Virus record (IMG/VR): IMGVR_UViG_3300020190_000389
Span: 1-22,111 of that record
DNA length: 22,111 nucleotides
Direction: 5' to 3' (one strand)
Origin: a virus
Part shown: positions 8,899-16,353 of the stretch, piece after piece
Numbering within the stretch: position 1 is the stretch's first letter
Layout: each line of letters starts with the position of its first letter
Position numbers and translations under genes: made by a program
Notes under the pieces: generated by a model
Database searches by the model: none
What the model was told of the DNA's origin: nothing
Seen by the model: the letters and a program-made list of their open reading frames with translations, nothing else

Positions 8899-8985
8899 AT
8901 GAAACTAGAATATAATACACGATCACTTAAAACTAATTTTAGTGTGGTTATTTTTGAAATAATTAACAAGAAAGACTTAATATAA
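8899..8985 (+). CDS. 28-residue upstream ORF (possible leader peptide), overlapping the giant gene start
   Basis: ATG at 8899 opens a 28-codon frame (MKLEYNTRSLKTNFSVVI and ten further residues) ending in TAA at 8983-8985, which shares its last A with the ATG of the giant gene (TAATG). There is no Shine-Dalgarno ahead of it. With the late promoter at 8885-8892 the transcript would begin about one base upstream, so translation would be leaderless. The giant gene itself lacks a strong Shine-Dalgarno, so stop-start coupling from this ORF could set its translation. The sequence matches no family I recognise, and its short length means it may be a chance frame. Confidence 0.35.
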   Translation: MKLEYNTRSLKTNFSVVIFEIINKKDLI

Positions 8986-11900
8986 TGCCTCCTGGTAGTG
9001 ACACGGGTAGTGGTGGACCTATATTTGGCGGCGGAGGCGGCGGAGGCGGCGGAGGCGGCGGAGGCGGAGGCGAAGGCGGCGGGCCGAACCCCGGCAATTG
9101 CCAGTTCGCCTGCTCATGCGATCGATATGCGTACATATGCTGCATATTCGGTTGCTGCCCGCTCGCTGGGGGGGACGGGTTCCATGGCGACTGCGATCTT
9201 TGGCTTACGTATGTAAACAAAAACGGCTTTGGCCCCCAAAATAGAATTAGTTGTGGGACCTCAAATCCGCCCTCCTCCACTGTGATTCAAACATGTGCGC
9301 CGTACGGAGAACCCTTTGTCAGAATTCCGCCCGAGAACAGGCCGCCGGGCGCGAGCCGATTCTGGGGGTTTGCAAAAAAACTAGGCAGTTATTGTGGTCC
9401 GATACATGTACTACGTGGCATCTTCGGCTCGCAGACAGACTGTTGCCGCCCTCCCTGCGCGATGCAGCACCAGGAATGTAATATGGCGTGCTTAGAATCG
9501 GGCACACCTGATGACTACTGCCATAATTATTCAGTTAAAACATATTTAACTACTTCTGGAATTAATCCGTATCGTGGAATACATTATGAAGCAACAGATA
9601 AACAATTGATTCCTCAATCGTACACAGGAACAACATTATACGGAATATACGCATCTGTTATTCCTGGAACCACATTTCCTTGGTGTGTAATCGGTACAAC
9701 ATCCTCCAGTATTAATCCGTGTTTTCCTGTGTTCGGTGACACCGAACAGTGTTATGTTTGTAAAAATATAAATACAAAGTTTATTTCTCCTAGTGTATTC
9801 AATACCAATACTATTTTGGGAAAACGATCCATAGGACAGGGTATAAATGGTGCCCCCTCGCCTGTTTCGCAAAATATTTTTACTTTTAATTCAATATTTG
9901 ACCAACAGCAACTCAAGAACATTGAAAAAATTGGAAGTAATCCTTTCTATTCTATCTCAACAAATAGACAATTCCAAACACTTGGAGTAATGAATCATGC
10001 CAAATATATAAACTCCTTTTCTTATTTTGGACTTACTGGATTGGGATGGAAGAATTTGAATATGGTTAGAGGAGTTCCTATTCCATTTAATTTTCCGAAT
10101 TTTGACTCGAACGACGCAACAAAACCCCTCTTTTCAAACGGATTTAATAATTCCATAGAAATAACTGCGGGCGACACTGCAACAGCATTCATAACACCGA
10201 ATTACATCCAGGCAGCACAAGGAAAAACTTTTTTCTGTGTTATAAATTCTAACGATTGTTCTGTTATAACAGATCATTCTACAGAACTTCCTGGAGAACA
10301 TCCCGATACAGTCGATGATCCGAATTACGGGCGTCCATATAAGCATTGGTGTCATATATTGAGAGATCAGGGATATGAAAGCATAAACCCAGCAGGAATA
10401 ACAAATAGAACTCTTGACGACTTATCTTTTAATAAATTAAGATATGCAAATAATTTAGGTGGTATAATCCAAGATTCCGATAGAATTATAGCTCGAGCTG
10501 AAACGGAACTCAGAGAAATAAGCGAAGAAAGCAACAGAATACCGCACTACATTAGTGGTAATTTTACAGAAACTGGTGAAGGAGATGTATTTGCAAGGAT
10601 ATGGAACGCACCTCATGTAAATCCTTATAGGTCTTTTGGATTTGATTATTATCGTGTATTCGAAACGTCATCAGGAATATCGTATCAGGCTAATTATAAA
10701 GATTTTCCTGATGGAGTATTTGGAGTAAGACCTGATTTATTTATTTCACGAATAATAACTAGAAATTGTCGAACTGATGGTAATTTATTTCCTATTGGAT
10801 ATGGAACAACAGCAGATTTACAAAATAATACTAGTTGTAATACTCATCAGTGGTTAGGCTGGGACAATTGGGGAATCACCAATCCATTTGAGCATTACAA
10901 AAATACAAATTGTGATAGCGACAACTTCAATCCTTCTAGATTTTATTATAATCAAATTTCTTTAGGAAATCAACACGGATTAGTATCACTTGGAATAGTT
11001 CCCGATGTAGCGGACGAAGCAGATTTCGTATATAAGAACCCTATTTCTGATATTAATTTTAAGCAAAGAGAAAAAAACATAAGATACTTGATACAATTTT
11101 CTGGTAAAGAAGTTTCGCCGTTACCAACTGACGGGATTTCTCGTTGGTCTACGGAACAGCTTGATCTTGCAGATGCTGGTAGTATTAATTTGTCATCATA
11201 TCCTGTTTCGAAATTTCTGAATCAACCAATCGAGGATGAAATATCGTATAGGATTTTTAATTTTACTGGTAGTTCTCCAGATAGAATCTGTAGTATAGAA
11301 GTTACAGGCGGATTAACCTTTGATGATATAACAGAAGATTTTTGTAGACTGAGTCATAAGTCTATCCAAGCAATTCCTCATTTAATTAATAAAAGTCTAT
11401 TAAGAGAATACGTTGGATTTGTCGGTGCAACTGTACGAAACGCAGGTTTTAATACTGAGGCGCATCCTATATGGAAACCGAGTCATAAACCGCCGATAGT
11501 ACATATATTAGACGCAGAAGGAATCGCCACACTAATTATAAAAAAGACAAATCCGGGTGCATTATATCCAACTAGTATTGGTTTATATAGAAATGCCAGT
11601 TGGAATTGGATTAGTGCCGGAACTAGTGGAAATAACTGTGCAGTTTTAGCATACACCCATGATAATAAGAGAATTCATAAGTTTTTATGTTGGGGTTCTC
11701 GGTACAACATACCAAATCCGGATCCAAAACATTGGCCAACTGGTATCTCTTTTCAAGAACACACAACTTCTTCTAATATTTGCACAGCTGGATTAACAGA
11801 AGACTGGAAACCATGTCAAGTAGATGTGACGATTGATACTCCTATATTTTATTTGAAAACTTATCCGTTTTCTAGTTATTGGATACGCTCTGAGAAAAAT

Positions 11901-13190
11901 CCATCAAGTTTTCCTCAAATTCCATCCAATGGACCCTTATCTTCTCAATTAATATTTAACACAAGAGCAAAAGTTATAACAAAATCACATAATAATGATA
12001 CATGGATTAAACATGAAAATCAGGCGTTTGGTCCTCCTATATATTTTAATTTTTATCAAAAATCTGATGATACAAAAGATTTTTTTAAGAAATTCAATAC
12101 TCCAAACGGAAAAGACTTATTTAATAATCATCTAAGTACTATATACAGAACCTTTGAGACTATTAGTGATATATTTGGTGCAAAAAATTATCCAGACTTA
12201 CCCACATATCTAGAGGTTAAAGGAAATAATAACTTATCAAACCTGTTTACGGGAGCTACTTTTCAGAACTGGGATTCTTCTTTATTAGGTCATCCTGGTA
12301 CAACATCAGGAATCACTTTTGTCGGATTCGATAATTCGTATATTCCTGTATCCAGTCATACAGATTACAAAGAGAGTCCTGCAACTTATTTGTCTAATAA
12401 TCTATATTTACCGTCATGGACTCCAAATTATCCGTTAGTGAGTGGTGGTGCTCATTTATTAAATATACTAAATCCGGGTTCTACCTATACATGTGGTTGT
12501 GGTGGAGGACAAACAGGTTGTTGTATTTCTGTTAGCGGTTGTACTATAGATGTTGAATGGGCATGCAAAACTATAGGAGGAACATGGAGTCCTGGATCTT
12601 GCCCGACTACATGTAATTGTAACCCCCTAAATACTAATCCGACAACTCTTTCATTCAACGAATCTGAAGGAACTCAGAACGTAATACTCGGTCAGACAGA
12701 TCCATTATGTCAGTGGACTGTATCTGTACCCGGAAATTGTCTATGGATCACTGCTCCAACGACAGGAACTAGTACTAGTATTTCAGTATCAGTAGAACAA
12801 AATTCAACGACAACTACTAGAACATGTACAATTACTGTTACGGCAAGTAATGCTACTAAATCCATAACAGTAACCCAAACGGGAACAGGAGGAGGATCAA
12901 ATACTGGAGCGTGTTGTTTACCGGATGGTTCTTGCGTTGATTCTGTGACTCAGACCGAGTGTAACACACAGAGCGGCAATTACCGTGGCAACAATACAGT
13001 TTGCTCGCAGCAAAACTGTGGTAGTGGTGGTGGTGGTGGTGGATTTATAGACTGTTGTGATTATTTTGTAGGTCCTTGTTGTAAAAACAATAGTTGTGCG
13101 GAAAATACAACTCCACAAGAATGTTATACTGCTAAAGGTATATTTTTAGGATTTAATCGAACTTGTGACGATTGTCCAACAACGAGTTAA
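8985..13190 (+). CDS. Giant modular virion protein: poly-Gly/Cys-rich head, BACON-like domain, Cys-rich repeats
   Basis: A 1401-residue protein, the largest in the window. Residues 1-38 are almost pure glycine after a short start. Residues ~38-178 are very cysteine-rich (CSC, ICC, GCC, DCC, PPC), and this N-terminal coding stretch (to about 9520) is strikingly GC-rich against the AT-rich remainder. Residues ~180-1180 are a long region of unknown fold rich in Asn, Tyr, Ser and Pro; within it 'ISAGTSGNNCAVLAY' followed by 'KFLCWGSRYN' (~residues 876-910) resembles one RCC1-type blade. Residues ~1180-1210 hold a cysteine repeat (TGCCISVSGC ... GGTWSPGSC). Residues ~1216-1301 look like a BACON Ig-fold domain: 'TLSFNESEGTQNV', 'CQWTVSVP', 'CLWITAPTTGT', 'CTITVTASNATKSITVTQTG'. 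BACON domains bind glycans or mucin in phages and gut bacteria. Residues ~1307-1401 hold two more cysteine repeats separated by a Gly run. Probably a large surface adhesin; the function is inferred. Confidence 0.6.
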   Translation: MPPGSDTGSGGPIFGGGGGGGGGGGGGGGEGGGPNPGNCQFACSCDRYAYICCIFGCCPLAGGDGFHGDCDLWLTYVNKNGFGPQNRISCGTSNPPSSTVIQTCAPYGEPFVRIPPENRPPGASRFWGFAKKLGSYCGPIHVLRGIFGSQTDCCRPPCAMQHQECNMACLESGTPDDYCHNYSVKTYLTTSGINPYRGIHYEATDKQLIPQSYTGTTLYGIYASVIPGTTFPWCVIGTTSSSINPCFPVFGDTEQCYVCKNINTKFISPSVFNTNTILGKRSIGQGINGAPSPVSQNIFTFNSIFDQQQLKNIEKIGSNPFYSISTNRQFQTLGVMNHAKYINSFSYFGLTGLGWKNLNMVRGVPIPFNFPNFDSNDATKPLFSNGFNNSIEITAGDTATAFITPNYIQAAQGKTFFCVINSNDCSVITDHSTELPGEHPDTVDDPNYGRPYKHWCHILRDQGYESINPAGITNRTLDDLSFNKLRYANNLGGIIQDSDRIIARAETELREISEESNRIPHYISGNFTETGEGDVFARIWNAPHVNPYRSFGFDYYRVFETSSGISYQANYKDFPDGVFGVRPDLFISRIITRNCRTDGNLFPIGYGTTADLQNNTSCNTHQWLGWDNWGITNPFEHYKNTNCDSDNFNPSRFYYNQISLGNQHGLVSLGIVPDVADEADFVYKNPISDINFKQREKNIRYLIQFSGKEVSPLPTDGISRWSTEQLDLADAGSINLSSYPVSKFLNQPIEDEISYRIFNFTGSSPDRICSIEVTGGLTFDDITEDFCRLSHKSIQAIPHLINKSLLREYVGFVGATVRNAGFNTEAHPIWKPSHKPPIVHILDAEGIATLIIKKTNPGALYPTSIGLYRNASWNWISAGTSGNNCAVLAYTHDNKRIHKFLCWGSRYNIPNPDPKHWPTGISFQEHTTSSNICTAGLTEDWKPCQVDVTIDTPIFYLKTYPFSSYWIRSEKNPSSFPQIPSNGPLSSQLIFNTRAKVITKSHNNDTWIKHENQAFGPPIYFNFYQKSDDTKDFFKKFNTPNGKDLFNNHLSTIYRTFETISDIFGAKNYPDLPTYLEVKGNNNLSNLFTGATFQNWDSSLLGHPGTTSGITFVGFDNSYIPVSSHTDYKESPATYLSNNLYLPSWTPNYPLVSGGAHLLNILNPGSTYTCGCGGGQTGCCISVSGCTIDVEWACKTIGGTWSPGSCPTTCNCNPLNTNPTTLSFNESEGTQNVILGQTDPLCQWTVSVPGNCLWITAPTTGTSTSISVSVEQNSTTTTRTCTITVTASNATKSITVTQTGTGGGSNTGACCLPDGSCVDSVTQTECNTQSGNYRGNNTVCSQQNCGSGGGGGGFIDCCDYFVGPCCKNNSCAENTTPQECYTAKGIFLGFNRTCDDCPTTS
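9026..9085 (+). repeat. GGC-GGC-GGA tandem repeat encoding poly-glycine
   Basis: A short tandem array based on the nine-base unit GGCGGCGGA, repeated about four times and then degenerating through GGAGGC and GAAGGC. It encodes roughly 15 consecutive glycines, then Glu and three more Gly. It stays in frame, so length changes by whole codons would be tolerated. Repeated GG runs on the coding strand could stack as G-quadruplex-like structure. Confidence 0.8.
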
Positions 13191-13193
13191 CAT

Positions 13194-15308
13194 ATGAGTA
13201 TAATTGGATCTAGTTCTATATTAACAACAGGTATTCCTGGTCCTGTAGGGCCGATAGGTCCTACAGGAAACACAGGAAATGTAGGATTATCTGCTGCTAA
13301 CTGTGAAAATTTAGCAAGAGGAGGAACTTCTACTTATATAACCAGTGTAAAACAAGAAAATAATCCGTATGCTAATACTGTATTCTCTTTTTCTGATAAT
13401 CAAAAACAATCCTTTATATATTCCAAACTAGCAGGATCTACTTTATTTGATTCGTATGGAGTTCTTGGGAGTGCAGTGTCTACTCCTTCTATTTTTATAG
13501 CGGCTTCTGGATCTAACGCAGGAGTTACATATCATTTCAAATCAATTAGTTCAGAAATAGCCGCAATGGAAGTTACTTCCGATTCTGATCATATCTATAT
13601 TAATGGTCCGGTTAATCCATATGATGCAAAGGGATTCATTGAAAATGAGTTATTGTATTTTACTGGTAAAACACAAGATCCTATTTTAGACGGTATAACT
13701 GGAGGGCTAGGTTCTTTTAGATTTGAACCAAAAACGAATCACTTCAGTGTTAATACAGGAATATTAACCAGAACTATAGTATCTACCATTTCTTCTGCTG
13801 CTATTGGAAGCAGTGGTAGTTATATTGATATAAGACAAGGAGGAGTATTTTATATCAATACTCCAAACGGAATATTAGGAATAACAGGAATGACTGGTAG
13901 TGTAGGTTCTACTGGAAATATTATAACATTAACAGTCATTACTCAAAGTGATTATATTTGGAAATTTCCAACAAATGTCTGGTTTGAAAAAGGAGAAAAT
14001 TATTTAGGATGTGGTGAGACTGTTATAAATTTAACATCCAATAATAATGGTTTAAACTGGAACGCAACTGTTTTTGGAAGAGGATTTAACTCTACTGTTT
14101 TGACTTGCAATTCTTCATGGGATATGGGATCTTGTAATTACAATCAAGGTCAAACTTGTAATAATTATATTACTCGTGCAGATTGTAATTTAAGTAACGG
14201 CATATTTTGTCTCAGATCTTGTGATTTAGAATGGGAAGTATTTGATACCGGATCTTGTTGTATTAATGGAGTATGTAAAGACAATACTTCAAAATTTTTA
14301 TGTACAAAATACGGAGGTAGATGGTGGAGTCCGGTTCAAACCGGTAATAACGGTTGCAATGCATTTAAATGTTGGGATCCTTGTGTAGACGGACCAGGAT
14401 CTTGTTGTCCTCCCGCTGGATCCACTTGTTTAGACAGACATTCCAAAACAGAATGTGATATGCTCAGTGGAACATGGTCGGGAGAAGAGTGTAATCCATT
14501 TAGTTGCACACCTCTTGGTGGTAGTATAGGAGCATGTTGTTTGGGTCCCAATTTATGTGAATCACTAACCTATAAGGATTGTGCAAAAAGAGGAGGAATA
14601 TTTACTGGTATCGGAGAATTGTGTGGAGAAGTTAATTGTGACTGTTTCAATTACTTGCCGTCAGGAATAGGTTGTGGAACAGGAATTTCATTTTCCGATT
14701 CCGGAGTAAAATTTTCAGAATTTCAATTAAATACCAATGGATTTGATTTTACTGAAAGTGAAGGAATAACTAGTGCTAAAATTTGTTTTAGATATAAACC
14801 ACTAGGAAAAAAAGATAGATTCTTTATCTTACGAACAAATGATGCAGATCCTGCAATTAAGTCAGGAATAAGAAATCTTCCAGCAAAAAATTATTATGAT
14901 AATTATATTCCATTTATAACTAACCCAATTTTAAGTCATCCTAGATATGTTAATCCAGAAAATCCACAGAGTAAAGATGGAACTAATTATGATACTGCTA
15001 TTTTCGACTCAGGATGTACATCTGGAAACGAATGGAAAAATGTGGAACTAACAATAAAAGATTCTGATGTTGAAATATACGATAATACTGATCAATGGTA
15101 TAAAAAATTAAGACTTTGGGTCTTTGCTGGTTGTGATCCAACTCAATCAGGTGCAACTAAATGGTTTTTGGGAATAACTTGTGACGAATGTCCAACTCAG
15201 TCCTCATTAGCATTAATAAATTCGGTCGAAAATGTCAATAGTGCTGATACAAAAATAATAAATATAGCAGACAGTGTATTTAAAATAATCGGCGGAGATA
15301 TCTCATGA
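13194..15308 (+). CDS. Collagen-like virion protein with four cysteine repeats and a unique C-terminal domain
   Basis: A 704-residue protein starting 3 nt after the giant gene's stop. It opens with 'MSIIGSSSI' and a Gly-X-Y tract at residues 13-31 (GIPGPVGPIGPTGNTGNVG), the same plan as the 7602 protein. Residues ~35-300 are a beta-rich trunk of the same general type, with a second short collagen-like 'GMTGSVGSTGN' near residue 240. Residues ~305-485 contain four cysteine repeats, including 'GSCCINGVCKDNTSKFLC', 'GSCCPPAGSTC' and 'GACCLGPNLCESLTYKDC', each with a Gly-Gly-x-Trp or Gly-x-Trp/Phe centre. Residues ~490-704 are a separate domain of mixed character that I do not recognise, containing 'CDPTQSGATKWFLGITC'. 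The end overlaps the next start (ATGA at 15305). Probably a trimeric surface fibre; no enzyme motif is seen. Confidence 0.6.
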   Translation: MSIIGSSSILTTGIPGPVGPIGPTGNTGNVGLSAANCENLARGGTSTYITSVKQENNPYANTVFSFSDNQKQSFIYSKLAGSTLFDSYGVLGSAVSTPSIFIAASGSNAGVTYHFKSISSEIAAMEVTSDSDHIYINGPVNPYDAKGFIENELLYFTGKTQDPILDGITGGLGSFRFEPKTNHFSVNTGILTRTIVSTISSAAIGSSGSYIDIRQGGVFYINTPNGILGITGMTGSVGSTGNIITLTVITQSDYIWKFPTNVWFEKGENYLGCGETVINLTSNNNGLNWNATVFGRGFNSTVLTCNSSWDMGSCNYNQGQTCNNYITRADCNLSNGIFCLRSCDLEWEVFDTGSCCINGVCKDNTSKFLCTKYGGRWWSPVQTGNNGCNAFKCWDPCVDGPGSCCPPAGSTCLDRHSKTECDMLSGTWSGEECNPFSCTPLGGSIGACCLGPNLCESLTYKDCAKRGGIFTGIGELCGEVNCDCFNYLPSGIGCGTGISFSDSGVKFSEFQLNTNGFDFTESEGITSAKICFRYKPLGKKDRFFILRTNDADPAIKSGIRNLPAKNYYDNYIPFITNPILSHPRYVNPENPQSKDGTNYDTAIFDSGCTSGNEWKNVELTIKDSDVEIYDNTDQWYKKLRLWVFAGCDPTQSGATKWFLGITCDECPTQSSLALINSVENVNSADTKIINIADSVFKIIGGDIS

Positions 15309-15547
15309 CTACAAATTTTCGCTCAAGAATACCTGATATTATAAATCACGACATTGTATTGCATCAAGGAATTTGTTGTACCGGAAACAGCAGAATAGGA
15401 TCTACAGGAGAATTCGGATATCATGAATGTTTTGCAAATAATGGACAATATTTTCCGTACATATATTCTATAGTTGGTTCTACTGGAACGATAATCACAT
15501 CCGCAATACCAACATGTGAACAAAGAAATCCAAAAAATGTCACTTAA
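15305..15547 (+). CDS. Small cysteine-rich protein, probably the N-terminal half of a split gene
   Basis: An 80-residue frame that overlaps the preceding stop by ATGA and has a good Shine-Dalgarno (GGAG, 15294-15297, 7 nt spacing). It carries one cysteine repeat of the local type (GICCTGNSRIGSTGEFGYHEC ending before 'ANNGQYF', with a last Cys in 'PTCEQRN'). It ends abruptly after 'RNPKNVT' just past a run of six A's (15532-15537). The next frame (ATG 15537) continues with another cysteine repeat and the lectin-like domain, exactly the order seen in the single 5917 protein. The likeliest reading is that 15305-16343 is, or was, one gene of about 345 residues interrupted by a one-base shift at the A6 run. 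Independent coupled genes remain possible. Confidence 0.5.
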   Translation: MTTNFRSRIPDIINHDIVLHQGICCTGNSRIGSTGEFGYHECFANNGQYFPYIYSIVGSTGTIITSAIPTCEQRNPKNVT

Positions 15548-16343
15548 TTCGACTGAAATTAAAATATTAAATGAAAGCAAACTTATGTGGGGCAGTTGTT
15601 ATACAACAATTGATCAAGATAATGAAAAATATACCTCATGTAAAGAATCAATTGCGTATGAATGTAGTGGATATTTTGAACCACAAGATCCATGTTCTAC
15701 ATTTAATTTTTCAAACTTATTTAAACATGATAATAATTGGCAATCTTATAGTATGCCCGGAGCTAGTTTTTCTAATATTAGTATAGGATCTGAGTTCCAA
15801 GGGATAATATATGCAGGAAATTATACTCCGAGTTCATTTCAAATATCAGATCAACTGAAAACTTATACTTCTCAAGATTCTAATAGTTATGCAATTTTTG
15901 TTTATTCTGATTTAGTTTCTCAATCTTTTGATTCATATAATCCATTAAAAAAAGATACTTCTGCTTTTAGTGGTTCTTATAATAAATTTTTTGGAAATAA
16001 AATAAATTCTATATTAAATAGTTCAGATTATTCAGATATTGGAATACTGTGGTCTGATTTTTGTGTTCCTTCTTTAGGAGAATTGGTATTTCTAAAAAAT
16101 CAATTTAACTCTATAACAAATTTTAGAGCCAAATTAAATTCTTTATTGTCTGGAACAAATTTTATATTAACATCATCTACTGTTTTTGTTGGAGATACAA
16201 TTAGTTACAGACAATTAAAACCATTTAATCAAAAATTTTTATATGGAATAGATCTAAACTCTGATACTATACCATATCCTTTAATAAGTTCAAAATTAAA
16301 CATACATAACGTGGTTCACACTAGATCAATTCCTTTAACTTAA
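15537..16343 (+). CDS. Cysteine repeat plus DUF1566/C-type-lectin-like domain protein (probable C-terminal half of split gene)
   Basis: 268 residues from ATG 15537; a GTG at 15516 is in frame, but neither start has a clear Shine-Dalgarno. It overlaps the preceding gene by 11 nt in another frame. Residues ~14-45 hold a cysteine repeat (GSCYTTIDQDNEKYTSC, then 'YECSGYFEPQDPC'). From residue ~75 onward it parallels the C-terminal domain of the 5917 protein: 'IGSEFQGIIYAGNY' against 'IGDLFEGGVVVGIYQ', 'WSDFCVPSLGELVFL' (~172) against 'WFVASANEWAYIL', 'NFILTSSTVF' against 'NWTSTGAF', and a final 'HTRSIPLT' against 'LARPIRLVT'. It is a shorter paralogue with the same DUF1566/C-lectin-like fold, probably a receptor- or glycan-binding tip. 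It lies directly after a collagen-like gene, repeating the 4765-5917 arrangement. Confidence 0.58.
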   Translation: MSLNSTEIKILNESKLMWGSCYTTIDQDNEKYTSCKESIAYECSGYFEPQDPCSTFNFSNLFKHDNNWQSYSMPGASFSNISIGSEFQGIIYAGNYTPSSFQISDQLKTYTSQDSNSYAIFVYSDLVSQSFDSYNPLKKDTSAFSGSYNKFFGNKINSILNSSDYSDIGILWSDFCVPSLGELVFLKNQFNSITNFRAKLNSLLSGTNFILTSSTVFVGDTISYRQLKPFNQKFLYGIDLNSDTIPYPLISSKLNIHNVVHTRSIPLT

Positions 16344-16353
16344 TAAATCTAAT

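Noticed and set aside
8963-9280. Minus-strand proline-rich open frame opposite the poly-glycine segment
   Set aside because: It is the complement of the GGC/GGA repeat and adjacent GC-rich sequence, where stops are rare; there is no ribosome site and all real genes here are on the + strand.
9767-9774. Exact TATAAATA within the giant gene
   Set aside because: It lies deep in a coding region with no nearby gene start; a few chance matches are expected in 22 kb of AT-rich DNA.
5917-16343. Diversity-generating retroelement driving the lectin-like domains
   Set aside because: No reverse transcriptase, accessory gene or template/variable repeat pair is visible in this window; only the fold type is suggestive.
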